Shown here: positions 1 to 9,045 of the stretch, piece after piece
Layout of the letters: each line of letters opens with the position of its first letter
Position numbering within the stretch: position 1 is the stretch's first letter
Assembly: GCA_023418475.1 (NCBI GenBank)
Contig: JAEZZO010000072.1
Coordinates: 62,001 to 126,000, forward strand
Direction: 5' to 3'
DNA length: 64,000 bases
DNA from: Bacillota bacterium
GTDB taxonomy: Bacteria > Bacillota > Clostridia > Lachnospirales > Lachnospiraceae
Notes under the pieces: generated by a model
What the model was told of the DNA's origin: nothing
The model's database searches: none
The model's input: the letters and a program-made list of their open reading frames with translations, nothing else
Translations under genes and position numbers: made by a program

Positions 1-88
1 TGCAACAATGATGACGCTATCTTCCTTCTACTCATTAATATTTTGAAATGCCATGTCATGTTCATTTCTGATAAAAGGTTTGATCTTC

Positions 89-217
89 TTACAACAAGGC
101 TGCCATTTCATGAATTTTCCCGACGACTGTTTCGGTATCTCTAGGCGCCTCACCGAACCCTTTCGTAATCTCAGTTATAGGCTTTGCAACCTCTTCGGAG
201 GTATTTGCTGCCTTTTA
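89..217 (-). pseudogene. possible chemotaxis-receptor fragment
   Basis: On the minus strand a 41-codon open stretch between two stops encodes a helical peptide with the segment TSEEVAKPITEIT followed by an acidic/hydrophobic heptad-like tail ending in HEMAALL. The composition recalls methylation helices of chemotaxis receptors, but no start codon, ribosome site or hallmark hairpin-tip motif is present. If real it is a decayed remnant; it could equally be chance coding. Confidence 0.2.
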
Positions 218-353
218 TTTACTTAAATGTTAAGTTGATTCTAGCATATCGCTTTCTTTTTCTTCAATAAAATATTTATTATAACAAAATATAACATCTA
301 TACAATTTTACTAAATTAATACGTTGTCATGCTAACATTTGTTGATAAGTATG

Positions 354-383
354 TTGATATGAACGAAGTCAAATTTATATTAT
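354..383 (+). promoter_or_regulatory. possible sigma-A promoter
   Basis: TTGATA (354-359) and TATTAT (378-383) are separated by 18 bases. It would drive the 22-codon open frame at 439. The surrounding DNA is very AT-rich, so chance matches are likely. Confidence 0.3.
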
Positions 384-438
384 TTTGGTAATTATGTTTT
401 ACTTATTGCCGACTTATTCAATTAAATAAGGGGTTTCT

Positions 439-507
439 ATGTTGTTTGAGGAATGTTATACAAAATTAACCCGGAGTATAAACTCAACAGGAAGTATACT
501 TAAATGA
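439..507 (+). CDS. possible 22-residue leader peptide
   Basis: ATG at 439 is preceded by AAGGGG with about six bases of spacing and opens a 22-codon frame (MLFEECYTKLTRSINSTGS...) ending in TGA at 505. It lies between a weak promoter at 354-383 and the strong kinase promoter at 528-556. I recognise no family. It may be non-coding; apart from these two weak matches and one more promoter-like site, 1-620 holds nothing I can identify. Confidence 0.15.
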   Translation: MLFEECYTKLTRSINSTGSILK

Positions 508-527
508 AAGCGGGTGCTGGAACGAAG

Positions 528-556
528 TTGAAAAATAGGGCGAAATACGTTATAAT
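528..556 (+). promoter_or_regulatory. sigma-A promoter of the PAS kinase
   Basis: TTGAAA (528-533), a 17-base spacer and a consensus TATAAT (551-556) lie 65 bases before the kinase start codon. Spacing and -10 box are ideal for a housekeeping promoter, so kinase and regulator are probably transcribed constitutively at a modest level. Confidence 0.7.
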
Positions 557-620
557 TTAAAGTAATTTATAGAATTAAGAATAATCGGATTTTATACAAA
601 TTTAGTTTGGGAAATATGAA

Positions 621-2768
621 ATGAGGCCTGTATTATTTATGTTTAATGGTTTAAAGGAAATACGAATATTAATTGAGAAAAAAATAAAATTCAAAAGGCT
701 CATCTATATATGGGGGGTTATGGCAGCCCTTCTTTTCTATATATTCTCAAAATTTGTTTATCATATATTTTTACTCGGAAGGAAGAAAATTCAACTGCCC
801 CATTATATTAATATCCTGGATATTACACATTTGTTTTCTTTTCTGCTATTAGGATTGCTGTTTGCTAATATAGTAACAATTTATCTGAATAAAAAAAAGG
901 AATCAGAAATACTGTTTAAAGATATTGAGCGAAAATATAAGAATGTTTATGAAAATATACAAAATCTATATTGTGAAACTTTGCTGGATGGAACAATTAT
1001 TGCAGTCTCTCCTTCTGTCTGCAAAATATTGGGATACATGGAAAGCGAATTATTAGGAAGGAAATTAGAAGAATTTTATGATGAAGGTGAAATAGGACAG
1101 GTACTGCTAAATCGTCTGCTTTCAGAAAAAAGCATTGAAAATCTGGAGGTAGAAGGAACGAGGAAGGATGGAAGAAGATGTATCTTACTGGTAAATTATA
1201 AAATAATCACTTCCGATGAGGAACCAAATAAAATTATCAGTATAGGACGTGACATTACAGAATACGTGGAAGATTGCAGAGCACAAAAGGAGCTTCAAAA
1301 AGAATATAAACTAATTTTTGAAAAAATGATTGATGGAATGGTAATTAATGAATTTGTATTTGATGAAGGAAATCAGCCGGTAGATGCTACAATAATGGAT
1401 GCAAATCCTGCAGTGGAAAAGCAAATCGGCATGAAACCCACCGAAATGATAGGATGCAGTTACAGCAAGTCCTTTGGGGTAAATCAGGAATATTTGAAGC
1501 AACTGTATCAAATTTTGAAGACAGGGGTTCCTCTGGAACGTGAAATTTTCTTAACAGATTTTAATAAGTATTTATTGGTAAATGCTTTTCGGATTAATCC
1601 AAGACAAATCGGGGTAATGTTTCATGATATCACCGGATTAAGGCAGCTTGAGAGAGAGCAAAGTAAATTGTCAAAGCAATTGGAGGCAGTTTTTGAAAGC
1701 ACGGATGATTTAATCTTTTCGTTGGATAAAGACTACTGTATACTGAATTTTAATGCACACTTTCAAAATTATATATTGCGAAGATATCATTGTCAGATAG
1801 AAACCGGTCATAGTATACTGGAATATATTCCGGAAGAGACAGTACAGGAATATATTCATATATTTGAACATGCAATGAAGGAAAATAAGTATTGTTTTGA
1901 ATTTTATTATGCTGAGAAAGAGAAGTATATAGAGATATTTTGCAATTCCATTCATTATAATGGAGAGGTATATGGTGCTGCATTGTTTGCAAGAGATATT
2001 ACGGAAAAGAAGAATACACAGCAGCAGCTTATGCAGGTCAATGAGGAGCTTGAGAAGAGAATTGAAGAACGTACGTGTGAGCTTAAGAGTGCAGTCGATG
2101 AATTGAAGAAATATACATATACGGTTTCGCACGATCTAAAGGCACCCCTAAGGGCAATAGACGGGTACAGCAGAATTGTACTGGAGGATTATGCAAACGT
2201 TCTGGATCAGGAAGCCATAAAAATGATCCGAAATATCTCGGATATCAGCTTTGATATGATCTGTCTGATTGATGAGCTGCTGCAATATTCGATTACAGCA
2301 GAAGCAGAGCTTTCAAAAACAATGGTTAATGTTGAGGAAATGTTTAAAAATGTTTTTTGTGAAATAAGAATTGGCTGTATGGAGAGGAATATAGGGTTTT
2401 ATCTTCTGACAGAAATACCACCGGTATTAGCGGATAAAATTCTGATACGTCAGCTGATCTATAATTTAATCAGTAATGCGGTTAAATTTACGAAGTATCG
2501 GGATACAGCAATCATAAATGTAGGCTGTACGAAAAATAAGAATGAATTAATTTGTTATATCGAGGATAACGGAGCAGGTTTTGATATGAAATATAAGAAA
2601 AAGCTGTTTACGATATTTCAGAGACTTCATAATAAAGAAGAGTTTGAGGGGAATGGAATTGGTTTGGCTACTGCATATAACATTATTCAAAAACATAAAG
2701 GTAAGATATGGATCGAAAGTAAGTTGAATGAGGGTACGAAAGTATACTTTACACTTCCGGTGGAATAA
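621..2768 (+). CDS. membrane PAS-domain sensor histidine kinase
   Basis: This is a 715-residue sensor kinase that should autophosphorylate on His and pass the phosphate to the response regulator encoded next. Two membrane segments lie near residues 27-52 and 70-90, with almost no extracytoplasmic domain. Three PAS-like domains follow (about 100-220, 225-345 and 350-465). A coiled linker leads to the dimerisation helix with YTVSHDLKAPLRAI (His504). The ATPase domain shows the N box (Asn615, Asn619), the G1 box EDNGAGFD (649-655) and the G2 box GNGIGLA (677-683). This set matches phytochrome-like bacterial kinases. The ATG at 621 has only a weak ribosome site, and ATG 642 is an alternative start. 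Because PAS domains dominate, a cytoplasmic ligand, redox or gas signal is more likely than an external sugar; the signal cannot be told from sequence. Confidence 0.93.
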   Translation: MRPVLFMFNGLKEIRILIEKKIKFKRLIYIWGVMAALLFYIFSKFVYHIFLLGRKKIQLPHYINILDITHLFSFLLLGLLFANIVTIYLNKKKESEILFKDIERKYKNVYENIQNLYCETLLDGTIIAVSPSVCKILGYMESELLGRKLEEFYDEGEIGQVLLNRLLSEKSIENLEVEGTRKDGRRCILLVNYKIITSDEEPNKIISIGRDITEYVEDCRAQKELQKEYKLIFEKMIDGMVINEFVFDEGNQPVDATIMDANPAVEKQIGMKPTEMIGCSYSKSFGVNQEYLKQLYQILKTGVPLEREIFLTDFNKYLLVNAFRINPRQIGVMFHDITGLRQLEREQSKLSKQLEAVFESTDDLIFSLDKDYCILNFNAHFQNYILRRYHCQIETGHSILEYIPEETVQEYIHIFEHAMKENKYCFEFYYAEKEKYIEIFCNSIHYNGEVYGAALFARDITEKKNTQQQLMQVNEELEKRIEERTCELKSAVDELKKYTYTVSHDLKAPLRAIDGYSRIVLEDYANVLDQEAIKMIRNISDISFDMICLIDELLQYSITAEAELSKTMVNVEEMFKNVFCEIRIGCMERNIGFYLLTEIPPVLADKILIRQLIYNLISNAVKFTKYRDTAIINVGCTKNKNELICYIEDNGAGFDMKYKKKLFTIFQRLHNKEEFEGNGIGLATAYNIIQKHKGKIWIESKLNEGTKVYFTLPVE

Positions 2769-2837
2769 GGTGAAAGGTTGAAAGTAATACACTTTCAAGC
2801 TTAATGCACAGAAAATGTGCAGGAATGGAGTGGAAAA

Positions 2838-3902
2838 ATGTACAAGGTAATGGTAGTAGACGATCTGGAGATTGTGAGATTACAATTAAAAAGATTTAAG
2901 ATATGGGGAGAGGCTTCGGGCTTTCAGATAATGGATGAGGCTGTTAATGGACAGGAGGCCCTGGAGAAGCTGCAAAGAAATCCGGTTGATTTATTAATTA
3001 CGGATATCCGTATGCCAATCGTTGACGGAGTGGAGTTACTTAAGGAGGCAAGAGAGAAGAAACTAGCTGTCTGTGTGGTGCTCATAAGTGAATATACAGA
3101 ATTTGAATACGCCAGGCAGGGATTAATTCTTGGGGCATTTGATTATCTTTTGAAACCTGTGATGATGAATGATATCAGCAAACTTCTTGTTAGGGCAAAG
3201 CAATATATACAAGCAAGGGAAGAAGATAATAAGCAAAAAAAAGACTATGAATTTTATTGTATGGAACTGTATAAATCTTTGGAAAGCAACAATGCACCGG
3301 AGGTATTGGCGGATTCTGTTTTCAATCAATTTCTTCGCGATGAAAAAGATACTTTGAAGAGCTATTACCTTGTAAAAGGCTTCCTGGAGGATTTTTTTAA
3401 CTTGACTTACCGTAACATGCCATGGTTTATAAAGTACGTTGATAACTGCTGTATTATGGATATTAGCAATAAAGAACTGCTGACACCGGAAAGGCTTAGA
3501 GAATTATTTATTATCTGCATCCAAAATGTAAAAAGTCAAATTGATTTTCTATATTTAAATTCGAGCCATGGTAACTTGATTAACAATATCAGTATTTTTA
3601 CACTGGAGCATGTGGAGGAGGGCCTTTCTCTTTCTGTTCTGGCGGAGCAGTTTCGGCTGAATAAAAATTACCTGAGCGAAATTTTTAAAAAGAAAACAGG
3701 TATTTCCGTATTGGATTATGTGACTAAGATTAAAATGGAGCGGGCAAAAAAAATACTATCGGAAAGTGAAATAAAAAGTTATGAGATAGCAGAAAGACTT
3801 GGGTATTTTGATGCGGAATACTTTAGTAAGGTATTTAGAAAGTATACAGGAATATCGGCAACAGAATATCGAGGCTTACAGAAACAAAAGATCAGGCATT
3901 AG
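2838..3902 (+). CDS. response regulator, receiver plus AraC-type HTH
   Basis: A 354-residue regulator and probable partner of the PAS kinase 69 bases upstream. The receiver domain (1-120) has the acidic pair VVDD at 7-9 and the phosphoacceptor Asp56 in TDIRMP. The conserved Ser/Thr and Lys appear in LISEYTEF and LLKPV. A helical linker of about 130 residues follows. The C-terminal 100 residues form an AraC/XylS double helix-turn-helix, with LAEQFRLNKNYLSEIFKKK and the closing GYFDAEYFSKVFRKYTG. The open frame begins at ATG 2817, but the ATG at 2838 has GGAG eight bases upstream and begins directly at the receiver strand (MYKVMVVDD), so I chose it. YesN-type regulators like this usually control sugar uptake genes. 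The next gene is a chemotaxis receptor, a plausible target. Confidence 0.93.
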   Translation: MYKVMVVDDLEIVRLQLKRFKIWGEASGFQIMDEAVNGQEALEKLQRNPVDLLITDIRMPIVDGVELLKEAREKKLAVCVVLISEYTEFEYARQGLILGAFDYLLKPVMMNDISKLLVRAKQYIQAREEDNKQKKDYEFYCMELYKSLESNNAPEVLADSVFNQFLRDEKDTLKSYYLVKGFLEDFFNLTYRNMPWFIKYVDNCCIMDISNKELLTPERLRELFIICIQNVKSQIDFLYLNSSHGNLINNISIFTLEHVEEGLSLSVLAEQFRLNKNYLSEIFKKKTGISVLDYVTKIKMERAKKILSESEIKSYEIAERLGYFDAEYFSKVFRKYTGISATEYRGLQKQKIRH

Positions 3903-4018
3903 ATGTTAACAATATAAAAACCGAACTTTTTCCTGGAAAACCGACATTTTTTTCATTCCTTACTTTCATAATATAAGGTATAATTAAAGAAATAATGTCT
4001 TACCCGGGAGGAAATTAA

Positions 4019-5734
4019 ATGAAGTGGTATAAAAACTTAAAAACAATACAGAAGTTGATCTCAGCATTTGTTTTAGTTTCACTATTTATCATCTTAGTGG
4101 GAGCGATTGGTATCAGTAATATGTATGCAATTAAGAAAAATGCTGATGCAATGCATGATTACAGTCTGAAATCGATACAGCAGATGGCTGATTTCAGGGA
4201 GAATATCAGCGACATACGAAGTGATCTGCTAAGACTTACATATCAAAGAAGTACGGACAGCAAAAATGCTGATTTAGAAAATGAAATTAATGCATTATAT
4301 GAGGAAAGTATTACAGATATAGATCATTACGAGAAAACAATCCTGTCAGAGCAAGAGAAGCCGACCTTCGATAAATTTAAAGAGGATTTGCTAAAATACA
4401 AAGAACACTATACTTCGGTAATTGGATATATTAATCAAGATAAATTTGAAGAAGCGGATAAGAATTTTTCGGTATTGACAGATCTTAGGAAGGATATCTA
4501 TGATGAATTAGACAAGCTGATGCAGATTAATTCGGAGCAGGCGGATCAAGCTTATAGTGATAATGCTAAGACCTTTCAGAATTCGTTATACCTGATTGCT
4601 TCCTTCATAGTATCCAATCTAATCATTGCTGTTGTATTAGGTATATTTATATCTTTATTGATTTCCGGTCAGATCAAGAAAGTTATGATCGTAACGGATG
4701 CAATCAGCAAGGGTGATTTAACGAAATCCATCGAGATACATACCAAGGATGAATTCGGAGTGCTTGCCGGTGCATTAAACCAGGCCATTAATAATATTAA
4801 GGAATTAATATATGAGATTATGAATGGTGCCAGTGATATCAGTGCAACAAGTGAAGAGCTGTCAGCAACCGTAGAAGAGATCTCTTCAAAAATGGATGTA
4901 GTAAATGAATCAGTAGGGCAAATATCAAAGGGCGTACAGGATCTTAGTGCTACAGCAGAGGAAGTCAGTGCATCAGCACAAGAAATTAATGCCGGGACAT
5001 ATGAGCTGGCGAATAAGGCATCGGAGGGTAAGCTTTCTGTAACGGAGATAAAGAAGCGGGCCAATGATATAAAGGATAAGGCTTCGCACAACATAGAAGC
5101 GAGCAATGTAGTTTACGATCAAAACCGTTCCAGCATACTGAAAGCGATTCAGGAAGTAAAGGTAGTAGAGGAAGTTGAAATTATGGCTGATTCAATCGGA
5201 GGAATCGCACAGCAGACGAACTTATTATCTCTCAATGCATCAATTGAGGCGGCAAGAGCAGGTGAGATGGGAAAAGGCTTTGCAGTTGTGGCTGAGGAAG
5301 TAAAAAAACTGGCGGAGCAGTCAGCACAGGCAGTAATCAACATTCAAAACGTGGTAGGTCAGGTAAAGACGGCTGTAGGTAAGCTATCAAAGAGCGGACA
5401 GGATGTTCTTACCTATATGGAAGAAAATGTAAAACCAAATTATGAATTCTTACGCAGTACCGGTGTGCAGTATGAGAAGGATGCTGATTTTGTGAATAAT
5501 ATGACACAGGAGATATCAAATTCATCTCATAAAATGAACGAAGTGATCAGCCAGATTAATGATGCAATGCAAAATGTATCAGCGACAGCAGAGGAATCAG
5601 CGGCAAGCTCCGAGGAGATCTCCAATAATGTGAATGATGTTACCTATGCGATCAATAATGTTGCCAAATCAGCTCAGGCTCAGGCAGAGCTTGCACAAAA
5701 ATTAACAGATTTAGTCCAAAAGTTTAAAGTATGA
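4019..5734 (+). CDS. methyl-accepting chemotaxis protein
   Basis: A 571-residue transmembrane receptor signalling to CheA/CheW. The first membrane helix is at about 12-34. A roughly 150-residue four-helix-bundle sensor domain lies outside the cell, the second helix is at about 189-215 and a HAMP domain spans 215-265. The cytoplasmic coiled coil carries the family hairpin tip [20 protein letters not shown] followed by [17 protein letters not shown] (about 397-436). Glu/Gln-rich stretches on either side are likely methylation sites. AGGAG lies about seven bases before the ATG, and a TATAAT is at 3979-3984 without a good -35 box. The gene stands alone and ends at a strong terminator. Its ligand is unknown, but the place after an AraC-type regulator suggests a nutrient attractant. 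Confidence 0.95.
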   Translation: MKWYKNLKTIQKLISAFVLVSLFIILVGAIGISNMYAIKKNADAMHDYSLKSIQQMADFRENISDIRSDLLRLTYQRSTDSKNADLENEINALYEESITDIDHYEKTILSEQEKPTFDKFKEDLLKYKEHYTSVIGYINQDKFEEADKNFSVLTDLRKDIYDELDKLMQINSEQADQAYSDNAKTFQNSLYLIASFIVSNLIIAVVLGIFISLLISGQIKKVMIVTDAISKGDLTKSIEIHTKDEFGVLAGALNQAINNIKELIYEIMNGASDISATSEELSATVEEISSKMDVVNESVGQISKGVQDLSATAEEVSASAQEINAGTYELANKASEGKLSVTEIKKRANDIKDKASHNIEASNVVYDQNRSSILKAIQEVKVVEEVEIMADSIGGIAQQTNLLSLNASIEAARAGEMGKGFAVVAEEVKKLAEQSAQAVINIQNVVGQVKTAVGKLSKSGQDVLTYMEENVKPNYEFLRSTGVQYEKDADFVNNMTQEISNSSHKMNEVISQINDAMQNVSATAEESAASSEEISNNVNDVTYAINNVAKSAQAQAELAQKLTDLVQKFKV

Positions 5735-5784
5735 TTTTTTAAGCAAAACAGGTTATCAAATTGCTTTTATAGTTCGTAACGTAT

Positions 5785-5828
5785 AAAAAAGCTGTTGTAT
5801 GACGAAGGTTATACAACAGCTTTTTTTA
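5785..5828 (+). terminator. rho-independent terminator of the chemotaxis receptor
   Basis: AAAAAGCTGTTGTAT and ATACAACAGCTTTTTTT form a near-perfect stem around a ten-base loop and run directly into T residues. The A-rich left arm would also let it act on minus-strand transcripts. Confidence 0.9.
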
Positions 5829-5957
5829 TTACATAGGAAAGTTCGTCCTATGTAATAAAACCTTCCGAGAGGATGCGCAGCTTCGCGCGGGACAAAAGCT
5901 GTGCATTATAGATTAATAATCGCGAGAGTGCGTGAAGCACACTTTTGTTCTCATAGA
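5829..5957 (+). repeat. dispersed intergenic repeat, family A copy 1
   Basis: About 130 bases starting at the small palindrome ACATAGGA...TCCTATGT and continuing through GGATGCGCAGC, CGCGCGG, AGCTGTGCATTATAGATTA and ATCGCGAGAG. The same order of words recurs at 36719-36846 and 50358-50480. All three copies start just after a terminator (in the third, a family B element intervenes) and lie upstream of a plus-strand gene. There is no open frame inside. It occupies most of the 406-base gap between the receptor and the next operon. Confidence 0.75.
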
Positions 5958-6091
5958 GAACACAGCAAGAAGAAGTTTTTACGGAAAAATACACAAGCAA
6001 AATGGAAAAAGGCAGCTCATTTATAAAGTGTTTGTATGAATTGAAAATTGTCTGCTAGGATAACAGCACCAAAACTGTATAATAAAGCTTA

Positions 6092-6111
6092 ACAAATACG
6101 CTGTTATTTGT
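6092..6111. promoter_or_regulatory. dyad operator candidate before the first uptake operon
   Basis: ACAAATA-N6-TATTTGT is a perfect inverted repeat lying just after a TATAAT box (6078-6083) and 29 bases before the lipoprotein start codon. Position and symmetry fit a regulator site. A -35 box could not be assigned. Confidence 0.4.
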
Positions 6112-6140
6112 ATAAAAGTTAAGGGAGGTCTAAAGCTATC

Positions 6141-7844
6141 ATGAATCGTAAAGCAGCAAAAAAACTGATATGTATTCTAATGTGTATTGCTTTGGTTATG
6201 GGAGGACTTGGCGGCTGTGCCAAAAAGGGTGACAATAAGCAGGCATCCGTTGATAATAAGACGGCAGATACCGGAAAAGAAGCATCGGGTAGTATCTTAA
6301 ATGAAATCGGAACATATCCCATTGTGAAGGAACCGATTGAACTTACAATATTTCTGATGTCAATGCCGAATGTAGAAGATTTGGCGACGAATGATTTTAC
6401 AAAATATCTGGAAGAAAAGACTGGGATAAAGCTGAAGTTTGAAACAGGTACGAGAGATGATTGGGAAGAAAAGCTCAATCTTCAGTTACAGACAGGTACT
6501 TATCCGGATATAATCATGTCAGTCAATGTAGATCAGGCGAAATATGGAGTAAAAGAAGGAATTCTTCTTAAGCTGGATGATCTGATCAAAGAAAATATGC
6601 CAAATTATACTGCGAAAATGGCTGATTACATAGACAATACAAAGCAGACAGACGGACATATTTATTCGATCGCCGGTCTTAATGACTGCTATCACTGCCA
6701 ATATGGAAGAAAGATGTGGGTAAACACTTTTTATCTGGATAAGATAGGAATGAAGGTACCTACTACAACAGAAGAGTTTAAGGAGGTTTGCAAGAAGTTC
6801 CTCGAATATAAGCCAGATGGAATTGCTGTTGCGGGTGCAAATACCGGATGGTATACCAGATTTGATGAATGGTTGATGAATTCCTTTACATTGGATCCCG
6901 GAAAGCAGCAGGCCGTAAGAGATAAGACAGTTGTGACGCCTGAGGGTAAGGTGATTTGTATCGCAAATACAGACAAATATAAAGCTGGTTTACAATATAT
7001 GCGTGAGCTGTATGACATGGGAGCTATCTATGACGGTAATTTTACACAGACAACGGAACAGCTTCGTGCTCTTATGAATCAGAAAGATGAACCGGTACTT
7101 TTCGTTCCATTCGGAACAATCTCGGATGGTGTTGATGCTGAAACAAATAATGAGGTATACCGGCACTATCAGGCTATGGCTCCTTTAAAAGGACCTGATG
7201 GAACCCAGCTTACAACATATTTTAAGTATTCCGGACTGGAAGAGAATATGTTTTCTATTACGGATAAATGCAAGTATCCGGAAGCAGCACTTCGCCTTTG
7301 TGACTGGTTCTTTTCGGACAATGCCGATCTGTATTCCCAATATGGTGCCGAGGAAGGCAAGGACTGGGTGTTAAATCCGGAAGGAAAGAAGGGTATTGCA
7401 GGAGATCAGGCATTATATGAGGTACTTAATGTCTACTCCTCGGAAGCTCAAAATCATGATTGGCAGGATAGCTGTATCCGTTATGCGCCGGCATCCTACC
7501 GGTTGGGTCAGGCTACCGATCCTAATATCGATACCGGAACCTCTACAGGTTTGGAAAAATTACTATTTGAGGCCTCTAAGAATTATTATGAACCCTATGC
7601 TCAAAAGGAAGGCGATCTTGATATTCTGCCTGTTCTTAAGATGACCTCGGAAGAAGTAACACAGATACAGACAATCGGTGTTGAAATACAAAAATATATT
7701 GAAGAGAATAAGGTAGCTTTCATCAGTGGTGCCAAGGATTTAAACAGTGACTGGGATAAATATGTGGAAGGACTGGATAATGTGGGACTTCAGACATTAC
7801 TAAAGGTATATCAGACCGCTTATGACAGACAGAAAACCAAATAA
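6141..7844 (+). CDS. sugar ABC transporter solute-binding lipoprotein (LplA/LipO type)
   Basis: A 567-residue extracytoplasmic binding protein that captures an oligosaccharide for the two permeases downstream. The N-terminus is a lipoprotein signal with lipobox LGGC (Cys26) followed by a Lys/Asp-rich tether. The mature part begins with the strand ELTIFLMSMPNVEDLATNDF and carries the GTYPDIIMS and WVNTFYLDKIGMKVPTTTEEF motifs of large family 1 binding proteins. Its length fits the LplA/LipO group rather than the 420-residue MalE group. The ribosome site GGGAGG lies upstream of the ATG. An intercistronic hairpin region (7921-7990) separates it from the permeases and may keep its mRNA level higher. 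Fucosidase in the same operon suggests a fucosylated glycan fragment as ligand; this is inference. Confidence 0.92.
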   Translation: MNRKAAKKLICILMCIALVMGGLGGCAKKGDNKQASVDNKTADTGKEASGSILNEIGTYPIVKEPIELTIFLMSMPNVEDLATNDFTKYLEEKTGIKLKFETGTRDDWEEKLNLQLQTGTYPDIIMSVNVDQAKYGVKEGILLKLDDLIKENMPNYTAKMADYIDNTKQTDGHIYSIAGLNDCYHCQYGRKMWVNTFYLDKIGMKVPTTTEEFKEVCKKFLEYKPDGIAVAGANTGWYTRFDEWLMNSFTLDPGKQQAVRDKTVVTPEGKVICIANTDKYKAGLQYMRELYDMGAIYDGNFTQTTEQLRALMNQKDEPVLFVPFGTISDGVDAETNNEVYRHYQAMAPLKGPDGTQLTTYFKYSGLEENMFSITDKCKYPEAALRLCDWFFSDNADLYSQYGAEEGKDWVLNPEGKKGIAGDQALYEVLNVYSSEAQNHDWQDSCIRYAPASYRLGQATDPNIDTGTSTGLEKLLFEASKNYYEPYAQKEGDLDILPVLKMTSEEVTQIQTIGVEIQKYIEENKVAFISGAKDLNSDWDKYVEGLDNVGLQTLLKVYQTAYDRQKTK

Positions 7845-7920
7845 TTTTTGGGAAGCAAAGTAATAGCTTCGGATGAATTGTGACCGAATTACAGAGAAGA
7901 GTTGTTGCATTACGCAAGCA

Positions 7921-7990
7921 GAGTATCTGCATACTGCCAATGCAGGCACTCTGTGGATAACAAGTGAAGCGGCTTGCCGGTTCACTTGTT
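7921..7990 (+). other. intercistronic hairpins after the binding-protein gene
   Basis: Two stem-loops lie in the 193-base gap: GAGTATCTGCAT/ATGCAGGCACTC (7921-7950, imperfect) and AACAAGTGAA/TTCACTTGTT (7959-7968 with 7981-7990, perfect). No T run follows, so an mRNA-stabilising or partial attenuation role is likelier than full termination. Confidence 0.55.
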
Positions 7991-8037
7991 TGCGCAGTTA
8001 ATAAGTAAACGGGTTTGGATGAGATGGAGGATTATTT

Positions 8038-8973
8038 ATGATAGATACAAGTACGAAGAGAAATCGTTCTGGCAGAAGAAATAAAATCAATAATTCTAAT
8101 TGGCAGTTTTGGGCGATTATTGCGGTACCGGTTCTTTATGCCTTTGTTTTTGCCTACATTCCGATGGGTGGAATACTGTTAGCTTTTAAGGATTATAGCT
8201 TTCGAAAAGGAATTTTGGGCAGTGACTGGGTAGGACTAACGTACATAAAACAATTTCTTACCTCGCCGTCCAGTAAGACAGTAATCCTAAATACGCTGGC
8301 GCTTGGAGTGTATTCTTTGGTGGTGCTTTTTCCTATTCCTATTTTTCTTGCAATTGGTCTTAATGAAATAAAATGTGTCAGGTATAAGAAATTTATTCAA
8401 ATGATTACCTATGCACCCTATTTCATCTCAACAGTTGTTCTGGTAGGAATGATGATGCAGATAATGGATTTAAGAAGTGGTATACTTAACCTTCTTCTTC
8501 AAAAAATCGGTGTAAAACCTATTAATTTTTTCGGAGAGGAATCGTTATTTCGATCCGTCTACGTATGGAGTGGTTTATGGCAGACAGCCGGTTATTCCGC
8601 CGTCTTGTATATTGCTTCGCTGGCCGGTGTAAACCCTGAGCTTAAGGAGGCGGCTATTTGCGACGGAGCAAGCAGGCTGCAAAGAATTCATCATGTAGAC
8701 ATACCAAGTATTATGCCAACCATTATAACCATGCTGATTTTTAATTGCGGAAGCGTCATGAGTATTGGTTTTGATAAAGCATACTTAATGCAGAATTCAT
8801 TAAATGCAGGTAAATCAGAGGTTATCGCTACCTTTGTATATAAGGTTGGTCTGATGAATTCCGATTTTGGATTTGCCACTGCGGCAGGTCTGTTTCAATC
8901 GGTAATCAGTTTTTCACTTCTTGTTATAGTTAACTGGATCTGTAAGAAGGTTACGCAAACCAGCTTATGGTAA
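8038..8973 (+). CDS. sugar ABC transporter permease (LplB type)
   Basis: A 311-residue inner-membrane subunit with six predicted membrane helices. The N-terminal FAYIPMGGILLAFKDYSF is the typical opening of LplB-family permeases that pair with LplC/YtcP proteins. The EAA loop that contacts the ATPase is at about residues 200-220 (KEAAICDGASRLQRIHHVDI). The ribosome site GATGGAGG lies before the ATG. It forms the channel with the next gene. No ATP-binding gene is present in the operon, so a shared MsmX-like ATPase is expected. Confidence 0.93.
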   Translation: MIDTSTKRNRSGRRNKINNSNWQFWAIIAVPVLYAFVFAYIPMGGILLAFKDYSFRKGILGSDWVGLTYIKQFLTSPSSKTVILNTLALGVYSLVVLFPIPIFLAIGLNEIKCVRYKKFIQMITYAPYFISTVVLVGMMMQIMDLRSGILNLLLQKIGVKPINFFGEESLFRSVYVWSGLWQTAGYSAVLYIASLAGVNPELKEAAICDGASRLQRIHHVDIPSIMPTIITMLIFNCGSVMSIGFDKAYLMQNSLNAGKSEVIATFVYKVGLMNSDFGFATAAGLFQSVISFSLLVIVNWICKKVTQTSLW

Positions 8974-9015
8974 TTTGGATTTCATATAGAACAATAGTTA
9001 TTTTATGATTTTGTG

Positions 9016-9031
9016 CCGCCGCGTGCGGCGG
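9016..9031 (+). other. GC-rich hairpin between the two permease genes
   Basis: CCGCCG-CGTG-CGGCGG is a perfect six-pair stem with a four-base loop, far more GC-rich than its surroundings. It sits 14 bases before the second permease start and could set translation or mRNA processing. Confidence 0.5.
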
Positions 9032-9045
9032 AATGGCAGGTAAGT

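Noticed and set aside
1710..2132. 140-residue minus-strand open frame
   Set aside because: It lies wholly inside the PAS kinase gene in an antisense frame, has no ribosome site and low-complexity Leu/Phe/Ile composition.
4669..5106. 145-residue Ser/Ala-rich minus-strand open frame
   Set aside because: Antisense shadow of the chemotaxis receptor's repetitive coiled coil.
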